Shown: positions 1 to 12,600 of the stretch, piece by piece
How positions within the stretch are numbered: position 1 is the first letter of the stretch
Layout: every line of letters starts with the position of its first letter
Source of the DNA: Undaria pinnatifida
Taxonomy: Eukaryota; Sar; Phaeophyceae; Laminariales; Alariaceae
DNA length: 64,000 nt
Reading direction: 5' to 3'
Assembly: GCA_012845835.1 (NCBI GenBank)
Contig: JABAKD010000019.1
Span: 12,665,344 to 12,729,343 of the forward strand
Notes under the pieces: generated by a model
The model's database searches: none
The model's input: only the letters and a program-made list of their open reading frames with translations
What the model was told of the DNA's origin: nothing
Made by a program: the position numbers and the translations under genes

Positions 1-693
1 AACCATTGTCTTGTTCTTCAAGGTTCCTCAATTTCGGAGCTCAAGACCTGCCCCAAAAACTGATTTGGAGAAGAACAAAACTGCTGCCAGATGAAAAATC
101 CCGTGTCTTAGGTACAAAACGATAATCACATGCACAAAAAAAAATGGCCTATTTCTGAACGCCGGGGCTCCTTAAAAAATGGCCTATTTTCGAGCGGTAC
201 TCATCAATGGTCACGCGTCAACAAACACTCATTGATCATCAATCATCAATGATCACTGATCCAAATCAGCGCTCATCAATCATACACTAACCATCAAGCA
301 TCGACGATCAACCATCACCCATCAATCATCTAGCTTCCCTCATCAGTCATACACTAACAGAGATGCCCAACGACGGCAGCTAACCTCATCCCTTAGCGTT
401 CACCAAGCACCCCTCATCAACGAAACGCCAGTCAACCATCACTCATTAATTTGGACTCAAAAATCAGCACTCATTTATCATCACTCATAACCCCTCACCA
501 ACCAGCTATCATCAACCACCCCTCACCAACAAACACCCACCAACTCCCCCCCCCCCCCCCCTCCCCAACCAATCAAACTGCCTGGTCGGTGAAACCCCGA
601 CGCGCTCCGTCCGGGCATCGTAAGGAACGGAGGGTCTATGGTCCTATGGACCACGGTAATGCATTATACGATGATGCCGCCCCCCCCCCACCC
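1..693. other. TAF6 3' flank: repeats, no gene
   Basis: Bases 20-235 match the dispersed 300-bp family described at 7370-7870. Bases 200-520 are degenerate ATCA-rich simple sequence. Bases 575-692 are an inverted copy of the poly(G)-bounded repeat, with poly(C) runs near 546-562 and 681-690. No coding exon was recognised. Confidence 0.6.
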
Positions 694-3600
694 TCACACA
701 AACAACCCATGTCTGCTCGTCAACCACCCCCCCTGACGAGCGCCATCCCTCGCCAGCCCTAACACGTACCACGGGTACACCACTTCATCAAACGCATTAC
801 CCCCGCCTCCCTCCGCCCCAACGGCCGCATCCCGTCTGGAAAAGGAAACCCCCGTAGTCACCCCCCCGCTGCTCCCCGGAGCTTCCCCCGCCCGTACCGT
901 CTTGGTTGAGATAACGCCTGCTGCCGATTTAGGGGAGCGGGGAGTCTTGCCTGGGGAGTATAGTGACCTGTCTAAGCGTTGGCGCAGTCGGGATCGCCTG
1001 AGAGCATTATTGGGTGACGCTCCTCCCCGTGACATGGTGTTGTTGGTGTTGGTGTTGCTGCCAGTCGTGGAGCCGTTCGTGGGGTGTCCGGTTTTGACGA
1101 TACCATTAGCGTTGGTGTTGATGTTGGCGATGCCGTTGCTACCGCCGGTCACTGTCGCGGTTGCTGCTCGCGATGTCGACTTGACGGAAGAAGCCGCCGG
1201 TTTGTCGCGCACGCCGAAAACACCGACGGTGCTCGAGACTGTAGATAGCCCTATCGCTTGCTGGAAAATAAACGATGGAAGGGAAGGAGAGAGGGGGGAA
1301 ATAAGAGGAAAGGGGGTGGATAACGCGAACAACAATGGGGGGGGTAGAAGGTCGGATCGAAATTGCAGTGGGGGGGGGGGGGGGGGGGGGGGGCGACTTT
1401 CGGTTGCCCATTTGAGTCAGCAGCGACCACTCCGACAACAAAATGGCCGCGTTCCGGAGATAAATAACCCCCCCCCCCTTCTCCCCATTCGGCATTGGTG
1501 TTCAGGAAGGGGAAGGGAAGGGAAGCGACACACTCCGTCGTACTGTCCGCTGGGGCGACACGATGCGCCTCAGAACATCAACATCGACACTGGCCTGCCC
1601 TACAACAACCAAGCAGCATAAACACAAAGAGCAAACGCGGGTTGATCTCCCCCCCCGCCCCACTCATCCCCATATTTCAACCATGCCATAGGGACACACC
1701 GAACCTGCCCCCCCCCCCCCCCAAGCCCCCCACCCCCCTTCCCGACATTTTGCAGGAACTCCATCGCTCACCAGTAGCGCCAATCGGCACTGGTTGGCTT
1801 CGATGACACCCTCCACGTCCCGCTTAGCGACAAACGCCGCGCAGGATTGGGAAATCCTACTGGTGAGGCTATCCACCCGAGATCCGAGGGTTTGCTCAAC
1901 CGGGAGTGGGCCGAGACAAGCCAGCCCTAGATTTCATCAACGTGTACGGAACCGTTCGGATTGAGCGGGGAGGGGGGAGGTGGGGGGGTCAGGGACTGTA
2001 GGACCTGTTTCGTTGGGAGTTAGGAGGAAGCGTTTTGTTGCGGCGCTGGGATGGCCTTGGCATAACATGCGGAGATATCCTCCTGCAGGAACTCATCAAA
2101 ACACCAACCAAACCGCTCGAGATCTATAGCCGACATCTATCTCCGCAAATAGCAGTGTCAGAAAAAAAAATGCGAAAAAAACAAAATTCCCCCCCCCCCC
2201 CCCCCCGGGCCATGCATGAATATGGAGCACCCCCCCCCCCCCCCCCCCCTCCCTAACCCGGCGCACTGGCATAAACCAAACACAACAGCACCCATATCAC
2301 CCCTCCCTCCCCCCACCCACCTATGCAACCATTGACAGATACGGTTTTAGGCAGAGGACGCATAGGTGCATCAACCTTTCAACCGTTTTGTTTTTTCTGA
2401 CGCCCCACCCTCGAGGAGCGCTGAACTATTAATCTATTAATGCATTCTTCTTCATCTATTAATAATAGTAGACGCGCGTTAGATAGAGGCGCTGCACCAC
2501 TTTTTTTTCCGAGGTTTCCTCGATTTTCGGAGCTCAAGACCTCTCGCAAAAAAGGTAATAAAACTGCTGCGGGATGAAAAACTCCCAATGGCCTAGGTAT
2601 ATACAACGGGGAGAGTCATGCAAAAAAAAAAATGGCCTACTTTTTTTTTTTTCCCGACGATTTGGGGTTAAGGAGCCGCGTCATTCAGAAGACCATTCCA
2701 GACAAAAAGTGCGAACTCTATCGTAGCACGCGTCATTAGTATACCCCTCATAGGCAAACACATACTTCGAAGTACTTACCTTGTAGGGAGGAAAAAAAAA
2801 CTGTTACACCATGAACACAACCCCATGGTCTTAGGTATAGGTGTACGACGAAACATTTTTATCTAACAAATTGAAGAAAAAAAATGAAAAAAATGGAACT
2901 GTAGGAACGATTTTATTACGTTAAGGTAAGCCCTTCCATTCAGATTCGACCCCTCTCCCAAAAACCGATTTTGGGAAGAAAAACAAAAGCTTTGTATTGA
3001 AGATAGCTACGTTGCTACGCTACGTAACAACAGCAGAGTCAATTGCTTTTTTTTTTTTTTTTTTTTTATCCTCCGGCGGATGGGGAAAAATAAAGCTTTA
3101 GCTCACCACACTTCCGCGTATTTTCATACGCGTCGTGTGTCGATTTAACTCAGTTGCTTTCGCAGCCCAACGCTAGCTGGCGCACCCTTCGAGTCCCATT
3201 GTAGGTATAGCGTAAGCTGTCCCTATCATTGGATCAATTGCTATACACAGCCGTAGTAACGGTAGCATATCAGTGCGCTGTATCGGGACATAGTAATCCG
3301 ATTGAAATACTTCGTATCATAGAGCACAGCAGCATCTAGCGATCATGTACGAGTACCAGTAATGTCGGATCCATTGGCTAAGATACAGGTGAGATCAGTT
3401 TGTAGTAATTCGTAACGGTTTTATTATAGAAGTTTTTTTTTTTTTTCTTCCTTTATCCTCCGGCGGATGGGGAAAAACAAAGCTTTAGCTCACCACACTT
3501 TCACGTATTTTCATACGCGTCGTGTGTCGATTTAACTCAGTTGCTTTCGCAGCCCAACGCTAGCTGGCGCACCCTTCGGGTCCCATTGTAGGTATAGCGT

Positions 3601-6600
3601 AAGCTGTCCCTATCAGTGGTCTTCGTTACAAACCCCGGCAGCGCAAGCTATAGTTGTATACGGATGCGTGTGTATGTCGACCCGGCCTGTCGAAGGACCC
3701 CAGTAAACAGGTTCTACGGCATCTACCCAGTATGCCCGAGTTTTTACGTATTGTTTCTTGGGGTGCCGGGTACCGAGCATACAGGGTACAGGGTCTCCTG
3801 TGTCTTTTGTTTTGTTATTTTCTTTCGAGTCGAGCGATCGATGATCGTGTGCACCGCGCACACTCTCTCACTTCTTCTTCCTTCTCCCTCGTCTCCTCTT
3901 CGAGACCGCCAATCATCAAAAAAACAACTGGGACCATCTCGTCTATCAGCTCCGAGGAGCTTGCAGCTCATGCTGTACCAGTCGATTAACATCGATTGAG
4001 GAGTGCTTTACTCTGTCACCTGTAACACGCATCGTCATATCTGTAATACTTTGTCACACGATGAACAACCCCATTGGCTAGGTATACAACGAAAACCGTT
4101 CAATAAAAAATAATATAAAAAAGGGATTGTTAGTTACTTTCTCGGACGATTTTAGGTTATAACCCCTTTACAACTGGAAACCCGTGTTTGGGGACAAAAT
4201 TACTTGGATTTAGCATAGGGAGGGGTTCGGGGGCTCTAAAAGGGTTTACAACTGGAAACCCGTGTTTGGGGACAAAATTACTTGGATTTAGAATAGGGAG
4301 GGGTTCGGGGGCTCTAAAAGGGTTTGCAACTGGAAACCCGTGTTTGGGGAAAAAATTACTTGGAATTAGGATAGGGAGGGGTTCGGGGCTCTAAAAGGGT
4401 TTCCAACTGGAAACCCGTTTTGGGGACAAAACTACTTGATTTAGCATAAGGAGGGGTTCGGGGGCTCTAAAAGGGTAAAGAACCTCTGCCATTCAGCAAT
4501 CGGTTCAGCGCCCAAAGTGCTAAAGCTCTCTACCGCAGCACGCGTTCAACAACGCATCATACACCTAATACTGTACCTCTGATAGATCCGTAGAGGGTGG
4601 TGAGCGGGGTCTTCGATCTCGTGATCTGCGTGCAAAACATGTTGCTAGCTCGAGCTTGAAGAGTCGGGTAGGTGGTCCCATGCCTAAGCGCGCATGGCAA
4701 ATGAGGGGGTGGGGAGGGGGGGGGGGGGGTGGCGTGGGTTCAGGCCCAGAGGGGGTGTGGTTGGGGTTGGGGCTTGGGGTTGAAGTTGGGGGTTGGGGTT
4801 GGGGGTTGGGGACCAGCGTGATCGCGAATACAAGTGCCGTGTAGGAAAATGCGTCATCTAGCATTAAGCATGCCGTCGAACTTGTGCAACAGCAGTATGT
4901 GCACGATCAGCCTGGTACACCAAAACCCCTTTTGGGGGGGGGAGTTCAGCGGGGAAAAACGAGGAAAAAGAAAAAAAAAGGCGATTACAGCAGGGAGCCC
5001 TCACACGAACCAGAAGCAGCCCGAGCTGGCGGGGTAGGAAGGCCGTGCCACTGGCAATGAAAGGAGCTGTGTCACACGCGCGCGCGGCACCCTGATACCT
5101 GTGCTGTTGGACCCTCCTTGTAGTCGCTGGATAACGTCGCACTCGACGTTTTTATGGTCGATTTATATTGGTCCCAAAGGGATAACACCACATACACACA
5201 CCACTCTGTCCGAAAATAAAAAGCAGCATTGTATTTGAATACTAATGTACAAAGGCTGCTTATTTCTCGGGAAAGAGAAGTGAGTCAACATATATAAAAA
5301 TATATTAAATCATCACTTGTATTCTCCAGCTCAACTCGTAAGAGGTTTCACCCTCAACGACCTTCTGGACAAGCCGTGGTCACAGGTGTGTTCCCTTCTC
5401 CCCCCCCGGTACCTTCCTTCGTTCTTATCGCTTGTAGGGTTCAGCATTCCCACCTTTCAGCTTTTTTATGCTCGTCGATTTGATCGAATTTTCGCCAACT
5501 TACGCTCTTGCGCTTTCCGCTCGTCGTTTTTTACACTAGAAAAAGTCCCCACGAGCACGAGCACGCACTCGGTGAGACTTGAACCCATGACCTTGACATC
5601 AGTACGGACAATATTCGCCTACAACTCCATCGGGGACGCAATGTATTAAATACGGTACTCACTTATCGCATATCGCGCGAAGCAGGCCCGCCGCGTAATC
5701 CCGAACCTTCCAGTGAGTCCACTTAGAGGGGACAGCGGAATTCATCCCCGCCCCCCGCATCGAAGATGCCGTCCACGATCTGCCCTCCCCCCTGTCCTTA
5801 GCTCCGCCCCGCCTCGCGAAGTCTCGGTACAAGAGACAGCTCATCACCGGCGGTAGCAGCCGATCTAGCTGCATTGCACAAGTTTACGATCAAATATCGG
5901 GCTTTTCGTAAAGAGAACGGCATGTCTACAAGTTTGAAAACGTGATCCAGCCCCTGGTGGGCAGTGCTCATAGCAAGCATTTCGTGTAGAAAATTACGAC
6001 ACAATTGTAGGGGTTTGTTATAAATTGACAAAATGGCGTTTATACTAGTATCAAAAGCGTGACCTAGCCCCCCTGGTAGGCCGTGCAGAGAGCAACTATA
6101 GTGTCGGAGGACGAGCGCACGTTGCAGCATAGACGGCAGACCACACGAGCAAAAGGCGCGACCATAGCTGCCTCTGACTGCCTCCCATTACTCGCTTACC
6201 TCTCCACTCAAACCAGACAAGATAAGCAAAAAACTATCACCCAATAGTACAGGAAACGGGCGCCCAAATGCTGGTGGTGCTTCTATTAGGAGTAGGAAGT
6301 GCGTACGGTGCTCCGTGTCAAAAACGACCGCTTGTCAACGGCCAAATGACTAACGAAGGCAAGCAACACAATGAGGACGCCCCCCCGCCTCCCCCCACCC
6401 CTCCCACCCTCTCTCCCTCCCTCCCTTCCTCCGTCCCTCTCCCTCCTTTCCTCCTTCCCATTCCCTCCTTCTCTCCCTCCTTCTCTCCCTCCCATCCCAT
6501 CCCCTCCCTCCCCCTCCCCCTCTCCCTATCCCCCATTCCCTCCTCTTCCTCCCTCTTCTTCCCTCCCCCCACCCCGCCATCCCCTCCCTCTCTCACGTAA

Positions 6601-9600
6601 ATCTCGAGGAAAGCGAAGTGCGAGTTGTTGAGCAGGCAGTTGAGCATTTGCAGCAAGGTCGCGAGCTGGTCCGGGTCCTTCTGCCGCTTAAGATACTCCG
6701 TCACCTAAAACATGAAAAAAAACGAAAAAAATGATAAAATACACAACCACGAAACACTAACGGAAGAGCCACATAAACACACACAAAACACACGTTCGGG
6801 CGTGCTTTTTCTCTGGTCACACATTTCGTGTGGCAGTACATATAGTGTCGCCGTACATTCTTTCTCTTGCCGTACATTTTGGTTCTGGCCGATGCCATGT
6901 TCTAGCCGCAAATTTTCGTCAGGCCTTTCCATGCTTACTGCGATCGTACCGTATTCTGGCCGTATTTTTCGCCTTTTAGTTTGGCAGTACCTTCTTCTGA
7001 TCGTGTACTTCGTTATGAAATAAGCGTCAACACAAGCCGACCGATATCAAATCAACCCTCTGAAGGGCAGTTTTCCGGAACACCTGCACCAAAAAAAAAC
7101 ACACCACATCTTGGTATAGTGGGCAAGTCTAGCCGGCTACATGGCCGCTGTCTGGCCAACAAGCCCTCGTCTGGCTTCCATTATAGTCCTGACGATACGC
7201 TCGTTAGCCTGACCGTGCCATTTAACCGGCCGCAACTGCACCAAACCGCACCTTTCAGGCACGCCGTATGCGTTGTCTAGCCCGTGCTTTCGACTGTCCC
7301 AAGTTCCGTCGGGCGGAGGTTCCTATTGTCGGTCGCAACAAGCATCGCCTTTAAGGTAAAGACTTATCCCACCGAGGGGGTGCACCAAATTCCAAGAAAT
7401 TTCTGAGAGTTCCTTAACACGGGGAGGAGCTCAGTATCATCAACATCATCCATCATCACCCGAAGCATCACTTCGAAGGCGTTTTTTTTTTGGCAACCGC
7501 GCAACGGTAGAGGTGCACCACTTTTTTTTCTGAGTTTTTTTTTCATCATTTTGGGAGCTTAAGACCTCTCCCAAACAACTGATTTGGGAGAAAAAAAAAA
7601 AAAAAACTGCTACCCCGTACGAACGTACCGGATGAAAAATCCCATGGCCTAGATACACAAAGAGAATCATGCAAAACAAATTGCCTACTTCGTATTATTT
7701 ATTTTTTTTCCGACGATTTTGGGTTGAGGAGCCCTGTCATTCAGAAATAATTTTCGCCAAAAAAAGGTACACCTCTATCGTAGCCCGCGTCACCAACACT
7801 TCTACGCGCTATCAATAGTCCTAAAACAAGGTAGTTAACTCACTTGAGGAGCTCAATCACCCCGGCCAGCAAACGCCGGGCCCAAAAAGTGCAAATCCTA
7901 CCGTGGGTCGACTCTCAACTATACGACCTTTTCGTGTGCTGGTCAGTGTTACTTGCCCGGTTACTCGCGCGGTGGGTACTTGTTTCTCAAAACTTTATCT
8001 TTAGTTTAATCCGTTGTTTTATCGTATCTGGTATCGGTCACATCATAGGAACGTCTGTCGATCTGTTCCTTTTTTCGCTTGAGACACACCACCAGGATTT
8101 CAAAGCCAAACGCATCCCGAAAGGGGGAACCTCGTTTCCAAAAAATAAAACCACACCTTAGCTGCGAGATCAAGGATTTCGTCGAAACTCATATTCGCAA
8201 GCTGCGTTTGAAACCGCGGTCGCGCGGTTCGGGGTGTATATATCCTCATGAACGATGTACCGGTAGGTCGGCGACCCCCCTGGGTGCTAGTCCTCGCCTA
8301 GCCGTACCTTTTTGTCTCTAGCTGTGCCTTTTTTTGTCTATCCGTACCTTTGTTTGGATGAAGGTGCACAGGTGGGGAAGGAGCTGCTGCAATCCTGGGT
8401 CGGTCCTCAGGCTGGCCAGGGCACGGCCCCGCTTCGCCTCGTCCCGCGATAAAACCGCCTCACAACACCTGGAAAGCCAGATAAAAGAGCAGAGAGTAAT
8501 GAGGAGCTTTTCTACCGGATGCTTACCCAAAAAATAACTAGTCGGCGCGACTAATAGTCAGCCCACTCACAGCCCTAGAGCAGCAGTACCTTGCTATCGA
8601 CGGAAACAAAACATTATTAAATACTTCGAAATATGCGTACGGTAGTGATGCCTCCACAATGCCGGTATGTACCACCGGCACTTGGCGGCACTATAGAGGG
8701 CAACCGGCCTTACTGCTCACATTGCCACTATAGGTTGTTGCCGTCTATGCCAAGGGATTTCACCGGCATTCTAGCGGGCATCCGGCATTACTCCGGACAC
8801 TGCCACTGTGGCCCATCTGTGCCGAGCGATTTTATCGGCACTATAGAGGGCAACCGGCACCACTCCGCACACTGCCACTGTAGGTTATTTCCATCCGTGC
8901 CAAGCAGTTTCACCGGCACTATAGAGAGCAACCGGCACTACTCCGCACACTGCTACTGTAGGCTAGTCTCATCTGTGCCAAGCGATTTTACCGGCACTAT
9001 AGAGGGCAACCGGCACTACTCCGCACACCGCCACTGTGGGTCATTTCCATCCGTGCCAAGCGGTTTCACCGGTACTATAGCGGCAACCGGCACTACTGCT
9101 CACACTGCCACTGTAGGCTATTCTCATCCGTGCCAGACGATTTTACCGGCACTGTAGAGGGCAACCGGCACTGTAGAGGGCAACCGGCACTACTCGGCAC
9201 ACTGCCACTGTAGGCTAGTCCCATCTGTGCCAAGCGATTTTACCGGCACTATAAAGCAATCGGCACTACTCCGCGCAGTGCCACTGTAGGTTATTCCCAT
9301 CCGTGCCAAGCGGTTTCGCCGGCACTAAAGCGGCAACCGGCACTACTCAACCGGCACTGCAGGTTATTCCCATCTGTACCAAGCGGTTTTACCGGCACTA
9401 TGGCGGCAACAGGCACTACTCAACCTGCACTATAGAAGGACCACTACCGCAATAGGATAGTATTAATAGAGGTTTGGTTCAGGCGTTTTGAAGCACGAAT
9501 CTAGTGCTCACCGACGGAGGTAAGTGGTAAGCTCCTCGCTTAGCCTCGCTCGCACCGCGGAACCTCGGTCTGCCGTCCCCGCTTCCCCCGGCTCCTTCGA

Positions 9601-12600
9601 TCTGCCCCGCTTGCCTCCCTTGCCCTTACCTGTGTCAAACAAAAAATGCATAAGGCGTAAATATTGTAATGCACGCAACACATTCAGCGCATACAACAAA
9701 TACAACGCATGCAACCACCGTCTGCCATCCTTCCTTCCCCCTGTTGCTTCCATCTACCCCGCGTGCCTCCTTTGCCTCTACTTGCGCCATACAACGCACA
9801 CAATACATACAACGCACACAATACACACGACGCATAGAGCGCAAGGTCCTAGGAACACAAGAACAATGCCAGGTACATCGGTTCCACCTTGCGAACACCG
9901 TAGGACATCGCGCAGGGCGATGGACACCCGCGCTTCCTCCGAATGTCAAAAGCATACAAGCGGCCGCGCAGCAGCCACAGCAGTACACAGTACAGCGGCA
10001 GCGGTACAACAGCAGCCGCGCTTTCAGCTCTTGACCATTGTATGAAACTTGAAACAGCAACGAGGGTTTCGAGTATGAGCGTGGGCGGCGCTCAGCAGGA
10101 GATCCAATCGAGACCGCATTTTCACGCGCAATGCAAGAGTCCAAATACACGTCGTCAAACCTCACACATGCCTGATAGCTCATAGGAACGCCCACCTTGG
10201 TCCTTTTCACGCTGCCACACATCCGGGGGTTTCAAGCCATCCACATCACGAAGAGGAACTGTGCATCCCATATCATACCTACCACTCCGCGTATCTACCC
10301 CTTCGGGATACAGGAGGTGGCCCTATATAGTGCGGGTCCTATAGTGCGGGTGTCCGATATTGTGCGGATGAAATCGTTTGGCACAATTTAGACCCCTCTA
10401 TAGTGGCCGGTTTTTATATAGTGCGGGTGCCCGGTATAGTGCGGGTAAATTTTCGTGACACATGCCCGCACTATATAGGGCCACCTACTGTACAATGTAA
10501 CAGTAGCAACGTTTTGCGTAAAACACAAGGCTAGGTGATATGGGATGTCATACCGTATAGGGGGCGATTGGCGGGTAATGGACACCAGGCTCTGATAGTA
10601 GTCGAGCCCCGCCGAGTGCATACTCGTATAAATTCGTTGGGACTTTTTCTTGTGGACAAATTGACTTGCGGAAAGCGCGAGAGCGTGAGTTAGCAACATT
10701 CGATGAACAATCGACGAGCAGTGGGATTGCTGAACCCTATGCGCGATAAAAATTGAAGGCAAGAACCGGGGAGGAGAAGGGATGATACCTGTGACCACGG
10801 CTTGTCCAGAAGCTGGAAAGTCAAAGTGTGCAAAAAAAAAAAAAAAAAAAAAAAAAAGTTACTACTTCGGGCGATATGGGTCGTAGGTACACTTTCTACC
10901 GTTACGTAGACATATCTTCTCGTGAAGATTTGTATGAACGCTAGCCGTTCCGGAGGTGTTGGATATCGCGTCTTGTTGTACTAAAAGCGGTCGTGGAGTC
11001 TCCGTAGATTCTGGTGACAAGAGAGACGGGCACTTCCGTTTTTCCGCCAACAAGTGACAACTGTCGACTCTCGTCCTGCCTGTAGAAGCACCTCTCGTTT
11101 GCCTCAAGGAGCTTCTATCGCTTTGCCCTCGCTTGGTTCGCCGTCGAACCTTGCGCTAACCTGGTGTGTAGATAAGAAGAGAAGCTGTCGCAAGTCGTGA
11201 GTCGAACCTGGATTATCCCAACCTACAGGTATCTTGACATATACCACTAAAAATATACCTGGTATGTTTGAAATTACCTCTGGCAGCGGAGGAGGGAATG
11301 GGGTTCTGGGGGAGCAGGGGCTGCTGCCCGTCCACGGCAAGCCAGTGCATGTCGAAACCCGGCTCTATCGGGCACACCGGCAGAGACGCGTTGGCAACCT
11401 GAGCAGGCAAGCAGCATGAAAAGAAAAGAAAAGAAAAACAGCCAGAGGCACCGCGAGCGGGCAAAGACAAAACCTTAAGACTGAGGCGGCCATCCTTGCC
11501 AAGAGCATAATTACAAACCACAGGCAGCAGTAGCACTAGCAACAGCACAGAAGCAGCAGCAGTAGCAGCAGCACCAACCGCACCACCACCCACCACCACG
11601 ATTCCCGCCACCACTACGATCACCTTCACTATTAGAAGCACTGGCAGAAGCACACTAACAGTCAGCAGTGGTAGAACAAAAGAGTCAGCGGCTGGTTCCC
11701 CACATGAAGGCGTGGTGATCGCCCAAAGAAGAGGTGGTGCCAAGCACCCCCCCACCCCCCCACCCGTCTCCTCCCCTTCCCCTCTCCCTCCTCCCCTTCC
11801 CTCACCCTTCTCCGCCCCTCTCCCCCCCCTCCCTTCGCCGCCCCCCCGTTAACTCCATTCTCCTCCTTCAGCTCACCTTTCTAAGGTCCACCTTGCTGTC
11901 GGCGCCGAGCACAGTTCTAGCCGCTTCGCTCGAGCCGTCGTCTCTCAATGTCGCCATCCCCCCCGAAAAAACGAGAGAGCTCTATCATCGAAGCCCAAAA
12001 TCCCCCGAAAAGAAAAAGCGGCCAGCAGTGGAAAAACAAAAGACGGAAAGGGAAGAGCGACGAGTCAGCAACGCCACCACGCCCCCCGAAAAACGAAAGC
12101 GTCTTGTTGTCGAAACCTAGTCCACCCCCCCCAAAAAAATGGGAAAAAAAGGGAAAAAAAAGAGACGAGGCCGAAAGGTGGATTAATTAGTACAAGTAAA
12201 ACTTATGGTCGCGCCTGCCTCCTCTACCCAAAAAAATACATACAGCTTAGTACTCGAAAAAAACGAAACCACTACTAATATAGTTTATCGTTGTTTTAAC
12301 AGTTTGGTTTTGCTCCGTTGTGTTCCGCCCCTAACCGCAAAAAAGAAAAGCAACAGAATAGCTCAGAAAAAAACAACGCGAAAGGAAGCCATACGAAACC
12401 AAAAAAACTGAAACTGAAAGAAACGAAACGACGCGGAAACCAAACCAAACCAAACCAAACCAAATCAACTCAACCTAGTAAGGCCAGAAAAGGGCTAGAC
12501 AAGCCCCTAAGCGCCAGTCTCCTATTGCATCCAAGGTACCACCCTGGAAGCAAAAGCAAGTACGGTTGACACATCAATACGAATACCCAACTGTTCTCAC

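Noticed and set aside
8633-9157. 174-codon frame with 26-residue repeats
   Set aside because: Follows from a repeat period divisible by three in an intron; no start context, no related protein known to me.
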